Shown here: piece by piece, positions 34,101 to 44,026 of the stretch
How the letters are laid out: each line of letters begins with the position of its first letter
How positions within the stretch are numbered: position 1 is the first letter of the stretch
Assembly (NCBI RefSeq): GCF_002005565.1
Contig: NZ_BDJC01000036.1
Coordinates: forward strand, 1-64,000
Reading direction: 5' to 3'
DNA length: 64,000 bases
Source: Streptomyces sp. JHA26
GTDB taxonomy: Bacteria; Actinomycetota; Actinomycetes; Streptomycetales; Streptomycetaceae
The notes under the pieces: model-generated
Databases searched by the model: none
What the model was told of the DNA's origin: nothing
The model's input: the letters and a program-made list of their open reading frames with translations, nothing else
Made by a program: the position numbers and the translations under genes

Positions 34101-36002
34101 TCAGAGCCGGCCGCCCGGAACCACCGTGAACGTCGCCGGACCGGCCGGCAGGTTCACCGTGTACTGGCGCAGGTACGTGTCCAGGAACGGCGAGCGGTCT
34201 CCGGCGGTGGCGACGTCGTCGGCCGGGTCGTCCAGGGCCAGCCCGAGCTTCGCGCCCTTGACCCGGATGGTCTCGCCCGACGGGGTGTCACGCCACGAGC
34301 CGGTCCGGATCGAACCGATCTCCACGGCCAGGACGTGCCCCGCCGCCAGGGTCCAGTCGGTGGCCTTCAGGTCGACGGTCAGCCGGCCCGAGTCCACCAG
34401 GGAGACCTGCTCGTCGAACATGACGGCGGTGCCGTCCGGGGCGACGTCGTACAGCTTGAGCATCACGTTGCCCTCCCCCTTCGCGGTCAGTGAGACCTGC
34501 GGGGTGCCGGTGACGCGCACGGACTTCTTCAGCGGTTTCGACCAGACGAAGAAGCTGGACGTGACCGCACCGGCCTGCTGACGCTGCGCCAGTTCCCGGG
34601 CCAGTCCCCGCGGTGCCGCCTGCTCGGTCGCGGGCGCGTGCTCCATGTCCCACGTGCCGGTGGGCCGGGCGGGCGGCTGCGGTACCGGGTCGCCGGAGGC
34701 GGTCAGGGCCGCGCGGGCCGAGGCGCCGCCGTCGTCCACGTAGGAGCCGCCGCCGAGCGGAAGGGTGACCGTCCGTTCCGTGACGGGCCAGGTGCGCTGG
34801 GCGCGCCAGGCGCCGGTGGAGTCCTCGACGGCGTAGTTCGGGTAACGGACGGACGGCCTGACGCCCTTGAGGTACTGGTCGTAGAAGGCGAGGGTCTCGT
34901 CGTACCAGCCCTCACGGCCCATGGCCAGGCGTCCGTCGCCGACGCGGTCGCCTCCGCGCACGTGGTCCCACTGGCCGAGCCAGCCGCGCTCGGGGCCCCG
35001 GTGGTTGTCGAGGTACTCCTCCATCTCCTCGGGCTTGGTGTTGTTCTCGACGAAGCCCTGGGTGACGAAGAGCGGGGTGTCGCTGCCCCGGGCCATCCTC
35101 GCCAGGTCGCGGGAGGTCCAGTACGGGTCCCGCTGGTCGGATATCCGGTATCCGGCCGAGTTCTCCGTCAGGCACTGCGGGTGGGTCTCCTCGTACCGGG
35201 CGTTGGCCTGGTAGCGCGGGTCGTCGTCCGCCATAGGCGGCATCGTGGCGATGGAGTTGTACGCGTCGGCGGTGCCGGTCACGTTCGGGCGGGGGACGCC
35301 GTTGGAGTAGATGTACTGGTACATGTCCCACAGGGGTTCCTGGGCGACGACGGCCTTGAGGGCGCGCTGGTCCAGGTTGTTGCCGATGAGGCCCGTGACG
35401 GCGTCGTACGACTTGCCGTACATGCCGACGGCACCGGTGGACCACGGCTGCTTCGCGGCCCAGTCGACGGCGGCCTTCACGTCGGCCTGTTCACCGGGGC
35501 CGCCCCAGTCGAGGCAGCCGGTGGAGCCGCCGAAGCCGCGCAGGTCCACCATGACGAAGGCGTAGCCCCGGTCGAACAGGTCGGTGCCCTCGATGAAGTC
35601 CTGGAAGCGGGACGAGGGGCCGGTGTGGGACCAGCCCTCCGGGCCGGTCTGTCCGGAGTGGGCGAAGTAGGGGCCGATCGACAGGATGACCGGCACCTTC
35701 GCGTTCTTCTTCCCGGCCAGTTCCTCCGGCAGCAGGACGTCGGCGTGCAGTTGGGTGCCGGAGCCGTCCGAGGACGGGAAGTAGTGCTGGGTCCAGACCG
35801 AGCCCTCGGGGACGCGGTCGTTCTCCTCGTGGGTGACGGGGTCGGTCGCGGTCGCCACCGCCCCCGTCGCGGGCCGGGGTTCGGCGGCCGGTCCGGCCTC
35901 CGTCCCGTGCGCCGCGACGGCGGGACCGGTCAGTCCGGCGGTCAGCGCGAGGGCGGCGACAAGTGCCGAGGCGGTCCGGGTGGCCGCGCTACGGGCTCTC
36001 AC
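34101..36002 (-). CDS. Secreted CocE/NonD-family hydrolase (X-Pro dipeptidyl-peptidase-like), 633 aa
   Basis: Serine hydrolase of the X-Pro dipeptidyl-peptidase S15 group. A Sec signal spans residues 1-31 (ending GPAVAA). The alpha/beta-hydrolase core carries VMVDLRGFGGSTGCLDWGG, the nucleophile elbow GAVGMYGKSYDAVTG and a catalytic His in LGQWDHVRGG. The C-terminal third is the jelly-roll domain of the family (VTGTPQVSLTAKGEGNVMLK). Likely acts on Pro-containing peptides outside the cell. Length is normal. It converges with the GH101 gene, which fits, though does not prove, joint use of glycoproteins. Confidence 0.88.
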   Translation of the reverse strand: MRARSAATRTASALVAALALTAGLTGPAVAAHGTEAGPAAEPRPATGAVATATDPVTHEENDRVPEGSVWTQHYFPSSDGSGTQLHADVLLPEELAGKKNAKVPVILSIGPYFAHSGQTGPEGWSHTGPSSRFQDFIEGTDLFDRGYAFVMVDLRGFGGSTGCLDWGGPGEQADVKAAVDWAAKQPWSTGAVGMYGKSYDAVTGLIGNNLDQRALKAVVAQEPLWDMYQYIYSNGVPRPNVTGTADAYNSIATMPPMADDDPRYQANARYEETHPQCLTENSAGYRISDQRDPYWTSRDLARMARGSDTPLFVTQGFVENNTKPEEMEEYLDNHRGPERGWLGQWDHVRGGDRVGDGRLAMGREGWYDETLAFYDQYLKGVRPSVRYPNYAVEDSTGAWRAQRTWPVTERTVTLPLGGGSYVDDGGASARAALTASGDPVPQPPARPTGTWDMEHAPATEQAAPRGLARELAQRQQAGAVTSSFFVWSKPLKKSVRVTGTPQVSLTAKGEGNVMLKLYDVAPDGTAVMFDEQVSLVDSGRLTVDLKATDWTLAAGHVLAVEIGSIRTGSWRDTPSGETIRVKGAKLGLALDDPADDVATAGDRSPFLDTYLRQYTVNLPAGPATFTVVPGGRL

Positions 36003-36228
36003 ATGCTCCTCCTTGAACGGTGGGTGCAGGGGGTGCGGGTGGTGCAGGTTTAGCAGCGATACCGGCCGCGCGTCGATGGGGCGTGCACCGTGTCCGCATA
36101 TGCCGGACGTCGGCCGTCGGCCGCGCGGCCCGCGGGGACAACCCGGCGTCCCCGTCCGGAGGGAGACGATCCGTCACGGCGGTAGGACCGGGTGGTCCCG
36201 CGGGCCGGGGCGCCGTACGGTCGGCTCC

Positions 36229-36963
36229 ATGGCTGACGAGTGCTTCGGACATCCGCGGCTCGCCGCGATCCACGACCCGCTCGACCCCGATCGGAGCGAT
36301 CTCGACGCGTACGTCCGCGCGGCCGAGGAGCTCGGGGCGCGCCGGGTGCTGGACATCGGCTGCGGGACCGGTGTGTTCGCCCTCCTCCTCGCCGACCGCG
36401 GGATCGAGGTCGTCGGGGTCGACCCCGCCGCGGCGTCGCTCGACGTGGCCCGGGGCAAGCCCGGCGGCGAACGGGTGCGGTGGGTCTGCGGTGACGTGAG
36501 GGCGCTCCCGCCCCTGCGGGTCGATCTGGCGACCATGACGGCGAACGTGGCCCAGGCGGTCGTGGACCCGGGAGTGTGGCGCGAGACGCTGCGGCGGACG
36601 TACGGATCGCTGCGGCCGGGCGGGCACCTGATGTTCGAGACCCGGGATCCGGCCCGGCGCGCCTGGGAGGAGTGGGACCGGGAGCACTCCCACCGCGTGA
36701 CGGACGTCCCGGGCGTCGGCGCGGTCGAGAGCTGGGTCGAGGTGACCGACGTGAGCCGGCCGCTGGTGACGTTCCGCTGGACGTACGTCTTCGCCGTGGA
36801 CGGGCAGGTGCTGACCTCCGAGTCGACGCTGCGCTTCCGTGAGCGCGAGGAGGTCGAGGCGGACCTGCTCGCACAGGGGTTCGCGATCGACGACGTGCGT
36901 GACGCCCCCGACCGCCCGGGCCGGGAGTTCGTCTTCCTCGCCCGACGCCCCCGGACGGAATGA
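36229..36963 (+). CDS. Class I SAM-dependent methyltransferase, 244 aa
   Basis: Rossmann-fold methyltransferase. SAM motif I is RVLDIGCGTGVFALLLADRG (near residues 39-58), motif II VVGVDPAAASLDVAR, then VRWVCGDVRALPP and GSLRPGGHLMFETRDPAR. The C-terminal half is beta-rich (VTFRWTYVFAVDGQVLTSES), as in methyltransferases acting on small molecules. There is no partner gene. The substrate cannot be inferred. ATG 36229 gives a normal length. Confidence 0.87.
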   Translation: MADECFGHPRLAAIHDPLDPDRSDLDAYVRAAEELGARRVLDIGCGTGVFALLLADRGIEVVGVDPAAASLDVARGKPGGERVRWVCGDVRALPPLRVDLATMTANVAQAVVDPGVWRETLRRTYGSLRPGGHLMFETRDPARRAWEEWDREHSHRVTDVPGVGAVESWVEVTDVSRPLVTFRWTYVFAVDGQVLTSESTLRFREREEVEADLLAQGFAIDDVRDAPDRPGREFVFLARRPRTE

Positions 36964-37109
36964 GCGGGATGCCGCCGGAAGTCGTGGGCCACCGGGGAAT
37001 CTGGCGGCCACCGGAACCAATTGCCGACGGTGACGCAACCATTCCGGTACGTTACGGGTCACACCAGGCGGGAGCACCGAACAGCTCCCGGACCACGCAA
37101 GGGGGAAGA

Positions 37110-37559
37110 ATGTTCTCAACCCGTTCCAAGCTGGCCGCGGCCGCACTGGTGGCGGTGTTCGTCGGGGGCGCCACCGCCCTGGCCGCACCCGCCTCCGCCG
37201 CCGCGAGCGTCACACCGCAGGCCGTCTGCGGCAGCGGCTACAAGACCGTCAACTCCGCGCCCATCGGCTCCAGGGGGACCGTCTACCTGACCTACAACTC
37301 CGCCAACGGCAACAACTGCGTCGTGACCATCCGCAACACCACGGGCACGGCCGTGGACATGTCCGCGCACCTGTACGTCCCCGACACCGGCCGAAGTGAC
37401 GGGGACTACGGGAGGTACACGTCGTACGCGGGTCCGGTCCGCGCCTACGGCAAGGGCCACTGCGTCGACTGGGGCGGCAGCATCGGTGGCGTCTCCGTCC
37501 AGGTGACCGGCTCCAACTGCACGCTCCTCGAGGATCACCGGGTCACCGTGACCCGGTGA
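37110..37559 (+). CDS. Spore-associated protein A-like secreted protein, 149 aa
   Basis: Small exported protein resembling SapA found on Streptomyces spores. The signal peptide (residues 1-30) ends at PASAAA. The mature part has CGSGYKTVNSAPIGSRGTVY, NNCVVTIRNTTGTAVDM, YTSYAGPVRAYGKGHCVDWG and GSNC, with four Cys likely forming two disulfides. SapA homologues normally end soon after SNC. Here about 12 more residues (TLLEDHRVTVTR) are encoded by a palindrome that looks like the gene's own terminator. ATG 37110 follows GGGGGA. Confidence 0.85.
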   Translation: MFSTRSKLAAAALVAVFVGGATALAAPASAAASVTPQAVCGSGYKTVNSAPIGSRGTVYLTYNSANGNNCVVTIRNTTGTAVDMSAHLYVPDTGRSDGDYGRYTSYAGPVRAYGKGHCVDWGGSIGGVSVQVTGSNCTLLEDHRVTVTR

Positions 37560-37562
37560 TCC
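37532..37562 (+). terminator. Perfect terminator palindrome containing the stop codon
   Basis: Fifteen-base arms (37532-37546 and 37548-37562) meet at a single central base. The TGA stop of the SapA-like gene (37557-37559) lies in the right arm. Because of the symmetry both strands encode the same peptide, DHRVTVTR. Confidence 0.75.
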
Positions 37563-37742
37563 GCTTCCGCCTCCCGCGGCCGTCCGTCGCAAGGAGGTGA
37601 GCCCGGTCGGCCCGCGACGTCGTCCGGCCGGGCCCGGGACCGGCACGGAGACCTCCGGTCGGACGAGCCGCCCCCCACGGCCGCACCCCTGCGGCCGCTC
37701 ACCGTACGGGTGCGGCGTCCGCTCCGGACGTGTCCGACACGG

Positions 37743-38834
37743 TCAGAACTCGTCCTCCGGGAAGTCCGGGCCGGCCAGGCCGCTCTCGTCGAACTCCTCG
37801 TCGTCCATCGCCCCCAGGCCGGCGAAGAGACCCCCCGTGAGCTCCGCCAGGTCCAGCTCGGTGGCACCGGCCGGGGCGGTGGGGCGGACGCCGTCGCTGA
37901 TCCGCAGGGTCAGGCCCAGCTTCTTGACGTCGGCGTCCTCCGCCAACGCGGCGAGGTCGAGGTCCACCTCGGTCAGCTCGCCGTTCTCGAGCGTGAAGTC
38001 CGCCGTCACGTCGGTGTCGGGCGCGTCCTTCAGGTCCTTGTCCGTCGGCAGGTCCATGCCCGGCGGCAGGTCCTCCGCCAGCGGACGGATCTCGTCCAGC
38101 AGCTCGGTGATCAGCGTGCGGAAGGGGGCCGTGGCGGTGACGTGCTCGGCGCCGCCCTCGCCGTCGGACGTCTTCAGCTCCACCTCACGGGCGACGACCC
38201 CGCGCAGCGCCTTCACGAGCTTCTTCTGCGTCTTGGCGTCGAGGCTCGGCTCGGGCGCGGGGGCGTCCCCGCCCTCCTCCCCCTCGGCGGCGAGGTCCTC
38301 CATCTCCTTGATGCTGAACTTCACCCACTTGCCCTCGAAGGCGTTCTTGAGACCCCCGGCCTCCGAGGGCAGGTCCTCGACGGACGGCATGGGGCTGCCC
38401 ATCGCCTTGCCGAGGTTCTCGACGTCGGAGCGGATGTAGACCTGGTCGTCGACGACCCGGTACTCGACGAGGTCGCCGTCCGGGCTGCTGATCTTCATGG
38501 CCATGCCGGCGAAGTCCTCCTCGCCGGAATCCTCGAGCGGCTTCTTCGACTCCACGGTGATCGAGACCTTCACGCCGCTCAACAGCTCGGCGACCTCGTC
38601 CGGGATCTCCTCGCCGGGCTCGGGGTCGGACTTCGCGTCCAGTGCCTTCAGCGTCTTGGCGTCGGTGTCCAGGTCCAGCTCGAAGGAGACCGACTTCTCC
38701 TTGCCGAGCTTGTCGAAGGCCTGGTCCAGCTTCTGGCCGGCGGAGAGCTGCTCCGCCGTTCCGCAGGCGGCCGGGCCCGCGAGGACGGCACCGACGACGG
38801 CGGTGGCGGTCAGGGTCTTGCGTATGGCGCTGAT
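37743..38834 (-). CDS. Putative lipoprotein with LppX/LprG-like composition, 363 aa
   Basis: An exported protein. The N-terminus SAIRKTLTATAVVGAVLAGP ends in AACG, a weak lipobox. The mature part is acidic and charged, with repeats of Leu-rich helix and strand, including DLVEYRVVDDQVYIRSD and WVKFSIKEME, as in lipoproteins that bind acyl lipids. The notable point is the start. No ATG, GTG or TTG is in frame near the signal peptide; the best-placed codon after GAGGAG is ATC at 38832-38834. In-frame GTG/ATG codons are hundreds of bases upstream. Function is inferred weakly. Confidence 0.7.
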   Translation of the reverse strand: MSAIRKTLTATAVVGAVLAGPAACGTAEQLSAGQKLDQAFDKLGKEKSVSFELDLDTDAKTLKALDAKSDPEPGEEIPDEVAELLSGVKVSITVESKKPLEDSGEEDFAGMAMKISSPDGDLVEYRVVDDQVYIRSDVENLGKAMGSPMPSVEDLPSEAGGLKNAFEGKWVKFSIKEMEDLAAEGEEGGDAPAPEPSLDAKTQKKLVKALRGVVAREVELKTSDGEGGAEHVTATAPFRTLITELLDEIRPLAEDLPPGMDLPTDKDLKDAPDTDVTADFTLENGELTEVDLDLAALAEDADVKKLGLTLRISDGVRPTAPAGATELDLAELTGGLFAGLGAMDDEEFDESGLAGPDFPEDEF

Positions 38835-39135
38835 GATGGTCTCCTCGTGAGTCGGATCACGGTGTGATCGAACAGGAGACTCACCAGAACCCCACAGGGT
38901 TGCCCCGAGACCGGGGCCGTTCCGGAAACACGTATGGAGCAGCGTGCGTGAGCCCTTGTCACCCCTCCCGGCCGTGCCGCGTCCGCCCCGGAACGCGGCA
39001 CGACGGGGCGGGGTCCGCCGTCCGCGGCCCGCGGCGCCGCCGCGCCGGACGTGCGCGCGTCCGCGGCCGGCCCTAGCGTGGCAGACGTCGCTCGGGTGAT
39101 CGACGGCCGGCCCAGCCGGCGGAAGGCGAGCTGTC
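38835..39135. other. Divergent promoter region of the lipoprotein and glpFK
   Basis: Three hundred bases between the minus-strand lipoprotein gene and glpF. It must carry both promoters. I see no convincing operator palindrome and no gene. Confidence 0.4.
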
Positions 39136-39981
39136 ATGGCTGAGCGGAGCAAACGGTCTTCTCTGGCCGGTGAACTGTCGGCGGAGTTCGCCGGCACGAT
39201 GGTCCTCATCCTCTTCGGCTGCGGCGTGGTCGCCCAGGTGGTCGCGGGCGGGGCCCTCACCGACCCGGCAGGGGGCCTCGGGGACCACGACAGCATCTCC
39301 TGGGCGTGGGGTCTCGCCGTCACCCTGGGCGTGTACGTGGCGGCGCGGCTCAGCGGCGCCCACCTCAACCCCGCGGTGACCGTGGCCCTCGCCGCGTTCA
39401 AGGGGTTCCCGTGGCGCAAGGTGGTGCCCTACGCGCTGGCCCAGACGGCCGGCGCCTTCGTGGCCGCCCTCCTGGTCCGCTGGAACTACACCGAAGCCCT
39501 GGCGAAGGCGGACCCCGGTCACACCATCAAGACGCAGTTCGTCTTCTCCACGCTTCCCGCCAACGGGAACACCGCGCTCCCGGTCCACGAGTGGGGCGCG
39601 TTCCGCGACCAGGTCATCGGCACCGCGATCCTCCTGTTGCTGATCATGGCCCTCACCGACCTGCTGAACAATCCGCCGGGCGCGAACCTGGCCCCCTTCG
39701 TCATCGGCCTGGTCGTGGTCGCGATCGGCATGGCCTTCGGCACCAACGCGGGATACGCCATCAACCCGGCCCGCGACTTCGGCCCCCGGCTGGCCAGCTT
39801 CGTCACCGGGTACGGCGGGGCCTGGCGGGACCAGTACGGGAACTTCTACTTCTGGGTGCCGATCGTCGCCCCACTGATCGGCGGCCTGCTCGGCGCGGCC
39901 CTGTACAAGGTGTTCATCGGCCGTTTCCTGCCCACCGCCGAAGCCGAGCCCCCGGGGCGCGTCCCGGCGTCCGCGGACTGA
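39136..39981 (+). CDS. glpF: Glycerol uptake facilitator (aquaporin family), 281 aa
   Basis: Membrane channel for glycerol. Both aquaporin NPA boxes are present (SGAHLNPAVTVAL and GYAINPARDFGPR). The Asp after the second NPA (NPARD) is typical of glycerol facilitators. Six membrane helices fit the hydrophobicity pattern. ATG 39136 is preceded by GGAAGG. The gene ends 28 bases before the glycerol kinase gene, so the two form an operon. Confidence 0.93.
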   Translation: MAERSKRSSLAGELSAEFAGTMVLILFGCGVVAQVVAGGALTDPAGGLGDHDSISWAWGLAVTLGVYVAARLSGAHLNPAVTVALAAFKGFPWRKVVPYALAQTAGAFVAALLVRWNYTEALAKADPGHTIKTQFVFSTLPANGNTALPVHEWGAFRDQVIGTAILLLLIMALTDLLNNPPGANLAPFVIGLVVVAIGMAFGTNAGYAINPARDFGPRLASFVTGYGGAWRDQYGNFYFWVPIVAPLIGGLLGAALYKVFIGRFLPTAEAEPPGRVPASAD

Positions 39982-40009
39982 CCGAGACCGGCTGGAAAGG
40001 CGGCGAATC

Positions 40010-41527
40010 ATGGCGGACTTCATCGGCGCGGTGGACCAGGGGACCACCAGCACCCGGTTCATGATCTTCGACCACGGCGGCAACGAGGTGGCGAAGCACC
40101 AGCTGGAGCACGCCCAGATCCTCCCGCGCTCCGGGTGGGTGGAGCACGACCCGGTGGAGATCTGGGAACGCACCAACTCGGTGATGCAGAACGCCCTGCG
40201 CTACGGCGGTCTGTCGGCGACCGACCTGGCGGCGATCGGCATCACCAACCAGCGCGAGACCACGGTGGTCTGGGACCCCCGCAACGGCCGCCCCTACTAC
40301 AACGCCATCGTGTGGCAGGACACGCGCACCGACGCGATCGCGGCGAACCTGGAGCGCTCGGGCAGGGGCGAGGTCATCCGGCGCAAGGCCGGCCTGCCCC
40401 CGGCGACGTACTTCTCCGGCGGCAAGATCCAGTGGATCCTGGAGAACGTCGACGGCGTGCGCGAGGCGGCGGAGCGGGGACACGCGCTCTTCGGCAACAC
40501 CGACGCGTGGGTCCTGTGGAACCTGACGGGCGGTCCCGACGGCGGCATCCACGCCACCGACGTGACCAACGCCAGCCGCACCATGCTGATGAACCTGGAG
40601 ACGCTCGACTGGGACGACGAGCTGCTGGGTTTCTTCGACATCCCCCGGGCGATGCTGCCGGCCATCAACGCCTCCTCGCACCCGACGGCGTACGGGGTGA
40701 CACGGACGACCCGGCCGCTGCGTACGGCCCTGCCGATCGGCGGGGTGCTCGGTGACCAGCAGGCGGCCACGGTCGGGCAGGTGTGCTTCCGTCCGGGCGA
40801 GGCCAAGAACACCTACGGCACCGGCAACTTCCTGGTGCTCAACACCGGGACGGAGCTGGTCCGTTCCCGGCACGGGCTGCTCACCACGGTGGCCTACCGC
40901 TTCGGCGACGAGCCCGTCGTGTACGCGCTGGAGGGCTCCATCGCGGTGACCGGCTCCGCCGTGCAGTGGCTGCGCGACCAGATGAAGATCATCGGCAGCG
41001 CCGCCGAGAGCGAGGACCTCGCCCGCACCGTCGACGACAACGGCGGCATGTACTTCGTCCCCGCCTTCTCCGGCCTCTTCGCACCGTACTGGCGCTCCGA
41101 CGCCCGCGGGGCGATCGTCGGCCTCGCCCGGTACAACGACAACGCGCACCTGGCGCGGGCCACCCTGGAATCCATCTGCTACCAGAGCCGCGACGTCGTG
41201 GAGGCCATGGAGCAGGACTCCGGGGTCCACCTCGACGTGCTCAAGGTCGACGGCGGCGTGACCGCCAACGACCTCTGCATGCAGATCCAGTCCGACGTCC
41301 TCGGCGTACCGGTCAGCCGTCCCGTCGTCGCCGAGACCACCGCGCTGGGCGCCGCCTACGCGGCGGGACTGGCCACGGGGTTCTGGCGGGACACCGACGA
41401 ACTGCGCACGCACTGGCACGAGTCCAGGCGGTGGGAGCCCCGGTGGACCGACGAGCAGCGCGCGGAGGGCTACGCCGGCTGGAAGAAGGCGGTGGAACGC
41501 ACGCTCGACTGGGTGAAGATCCCCTGA
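40010..41527 (+). CDS. glpK: Glycerol kinase, 505 aa
   Basis: Phosphorylates glycerol to sn-glycerol 3-phosphate. Motifs are GAVDQGTTSTRFMIFDHGG, GWVEHDPVEIW, TNQRETTVVWD (glycerol contacts), VWQDTRTD, GVLGDQQAA and LKVDGGVTANDLCMQIQSD. Length is standard. A Shine-Dalgarno-like GAAAGG precedes ATG 40010. It sits in the glpF-glpK operon. No glycerol-3-phosphate dehydrogenase or IclR-type regulator lies in this window, so control is not visible here. Confidence 0.96.
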   Translation: MADFIGAVDQGTTSTRFMIFDHGGNEVAKHQLEHAQILPRSGWVEHDPVEIWERTNSVMQNALRYGGLSATDLAAIGITNQRETTVVWDPRNGRPYYNAIVWQDTRTDAIAANLERSGRGEVIRRKAGLPPATYFSGGKIQWILENVDGVREAAERGHALFGNTDAWVLWNLTGGPDGGIHATDVTNASRTMLMNLETLDWDDELLGFFDIPRAMLPAINASSHPTAYGVTRTTRPLRTALPIGGVLGDQQAATVGQVCFRPGEAKNTYGTGNFLVLNTGTELVRSRHGLLTTVAYRFGDEPVVYALEGSIAVTGSAVQWLRDQMKIIGSAAESEDLARTVDDNGGMYFVPAFSGLFAPYWRSDARGAIVGLARYNDNAHLARATLESICYQSRDVVEAMEQDSGVHLDVLKVDGGVTANDLCMQIQSDVLGVPVSRPVVAETTALGAAYAAGLATGFWRDTDELRTHWHESRRWEPRWTDEQRAEGYAGWKKAVERTLDWVKIP

Positions 41528-41594
41528 GCGGCCGGCCCGGCGGCCCCGCGTCCTCTCCCTGGGGACCGGACCTCACCGGCGCGGGCGGCTCCGG

Positions 41595-42038
41595 TCAGCG
41601 GCGGGCGAAGGACAGCACGGCGAGCAGAGTGGTCGGTTGGCGGGTGGAGAGGTAGAGGTAGGGGGCGGGGCAGTCCGGGTCGTCGATCTCGATGCGCAGG
41701 GCCGTCGGGACGTGACTGCGCAGCAGCATCCTCGCGCGTACGTCGGCCCGTCGGGTACGCCAGAGGAACGCCTCCTCGGCGTCGAGGATCTCCGCCATGC
41801 CGAGGGCGGTGAGGGGAAACCGGATCGAACCGGCCGTCAGGTGGCGGTCCGTCACCACGATGGCGGCGGCGCCGTAGGCGTGCAGCCCCAGAGCGGTGAG
41901 GGCCGCCACGACCACCAGTCCGGTGACGGCGGCCACGGTCCCGAAGGGCAGCAGGACGACGGCGGCCATCACGCTCAGCAGGGCGGCGAGCCAGAACGCG
42001 GCTCTCGGGACACCGAGACGTTCTTCGTACAGACGCAT
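41595..42038 (-). CDS. DUF3093-type membrane protein, 147 aa
   Basis: Two adjacent membrane helices (about residues 13-32 and 35-55) follow the start MRLYEERLGVPRAAFWLAAL. A small soluble domain comes next, with IVVTDRHLTAGSIRFPLTAL, RADVRARMLLRSHVPTALRI and PAPYLYLSTRQP. The last motif, with RPxxL-like ends, is typical of DUF3093 proteins. Function unknown. It converges with glpK. Confidence 0.8.
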   Translation of the reverse strand: MRLYEERLGVPRAAFWLAALLSVMAAVVLLPFGTVAAVTGLVVVAALTALGLHAYGAAAIVVTDRHLTAGSIRFPLTALGMAEILDAEEAFLWRTRRADVRARMLLRSHVPTALRIEIDDPDCPAPYLYLSTRQPTTLLAVLSFARR

Positions 42039-42136
42039 GCCCTCACCCTCTCAGCCCGGTCCGGCGGCCCGCGCACCACCCGCCTCGTCGGGCGGCCGGG
42101 CTGTGGGTTCCCGGCCGCCGCGCGCCTCCGGCGGGC

Positions 42137-44026
42137 CTACAGGGTGCGCTCCAGGCGGTCCGCCACGAGCTTGACGAACCGGGCCGGCTCCTGCGGCCGG
42201 CCCCCCTCGGCGAGCACCGCGAGGGTGTGGAGGAGTTCGGCGGTCTCGGTGACCTCCGTGCGGTCCTCGCGCTCGGTGTAGGCCCGGTTCAGGGCCTTCA
42301 CCAGCTGGTGCTCCGGGTTGAGTTCGAGGATGCGCTTGGCCCGGGGGACCTCCTGGCCCATCGCCCGGTACATGTTCTCCAGCGCGGGCGTGAGGTCGTC
42401 GGCGTCGGAGACGACGCAGGCCGGGGAGACCGTGAGGCGGGAGGAGAGGCGGACCTCCTTGACGTCCTCGCCCAGGTGCTCCGTCATCCAGCCGAGCAGC
42501 CCGGCGTACTCCTCGCCCTGCTGCTCCTTCTCGGCGTCGGTCTGTCCGTCCCGGTCGCCGTCGAGGTCGACCTCGCCCTTGGCGACCGACCGCAGCCGCT
42601 TGCCCTCGTACTCCCCCACCGCGTCGACCCACACCTCGTCCACGGGGTCGGTGAGCAGCAGGACCTCGACGCCCTTGGCCCGGAAGGCCTCCATGTGCGG
42701 GGACGCCTCCATGGCCTGCCGGGACTCGCCCGTCATGTAGTAGACGGCGTCCTGTCCGTCCTTCATCCGTTCCACGTACTGCTTGAGCGTGGTCGGTTCC
42801 TCGGCGTCGTGCGTGGTGGCGAACGAGGAGACGGCGAGGATCGCGTCGCGGTTCTCGGAGTCGGTGACCAGTCCTTCCTTGAGGACGGCGCCGAACTCCC
42901 GCCACAGCGTGGCGTAGCGGTCCGGCGCGGACGTCATCATGTCCTTGACCGTCGACAGGACCTTCTTGGTCAGGCGGCGCTGGATCATGCGGATGTGGCG
43001 GTCCTGCTGGAGGATCTCGCGCGAGACGTTGAGCGAGAGGTCCTGCGCGTCGACGACGCCCTTGACGAAGCGCAGGTACGGCGGGAGGAGTTCCTCGCAG
43101 TCGTCCATGATGAAGACGCGCTTCACGTAGAGCTGCACACCGCGCCGGTGGCCCTGGGTGAACAGGTCGTGCGGGGCGTGGGAGGGGACGAAGAGCAGGG
43201 CCTGGTACTCGAAGGTGCCCTCCGCCTGGAGCCGGATCGTCTCCAGCGGCTCGCGCCAGTCGTGGCCGAGGTGCTTGTACAGCTCGTGGTACTCGTCGTC
43301 GGACACCTCGTCGCGCGGGCGGGCCCAGAGGGCCTTCATCGAGTTGAGGGTCTCGGCCTCGCCGTCGCCACCGGTCCCCCCGACGAGGCGGATGGGCCAG
43401 GTGATGAAGTCCGAGTACCGCTTGACGATCTCCTTCACCTTCCAGGCGGAGGTGTAATCGTGGAGCTGGTTCTCGGTGTCCGCCGGCTTGAGGTGGAGGG
43501 TGACGGCGGTTCCCTGCGGCGCCTCGTCGACCGTCTCCAGGGTGTACGTGCCCTCGCCGCGCGACGACCAGCGCGTGCCCCGGGTCTCGCCGGCGCGGCG
43601 GGTCACGAGGGTGACCTCGTCGGCCACCATGAAGCCCGAGTAGAAGCCGACGCCGAACTGCCCGATGAGCCCGTCGGTCCCGTCGCCGTCCTGGGACTCG
43701 CGCAGCTCCTTGAGGAACGCGGCCGTGCCCGAGTTGGCGATGGTGCCGATGAGCCGCGTGACCTCGTCGTACGACATCCCGATGCCGTTGTCCCGCACGG
43801 TGAGGGTGCGGGCTTCCTCGTCGATGTCGAGCTCGATGTGCAGGTCGGTGACGTCGACGTCGAGGGTGTCGTCCCGCAGGGCGGCCAGGCGCAGCTTGTC
43901 CAGCGCGTCGGAGGCGTTGGAGACGAGCTCCCGCAGGAAGACGTCCTTGTTCGAGTAGACCGAGTGGATCATCAGCTGCAGGAGCTGACGCGCCTCTACC
44001 TGGAACTCAAACGTTTCGGTCGGCAT
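42137..44026 (-). CDS. htpG: Hsp90-family chaperone HtpG, 629 aa
   Basis: ATP-dependent chaperone. The GHKL ATPase domain has [51 protein letters not shown] and [18 protein letters not shown]. The middle domain includes [15 protein letters not shown] and [20 protein letters not shown], and the C-terminal dimer domain completes the usual length. ATG 44026 is used. It stands alone. I find no HAIR or CIRCE-like heat-shock operator in the upstream 400 bases. Confidence 0.96.
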
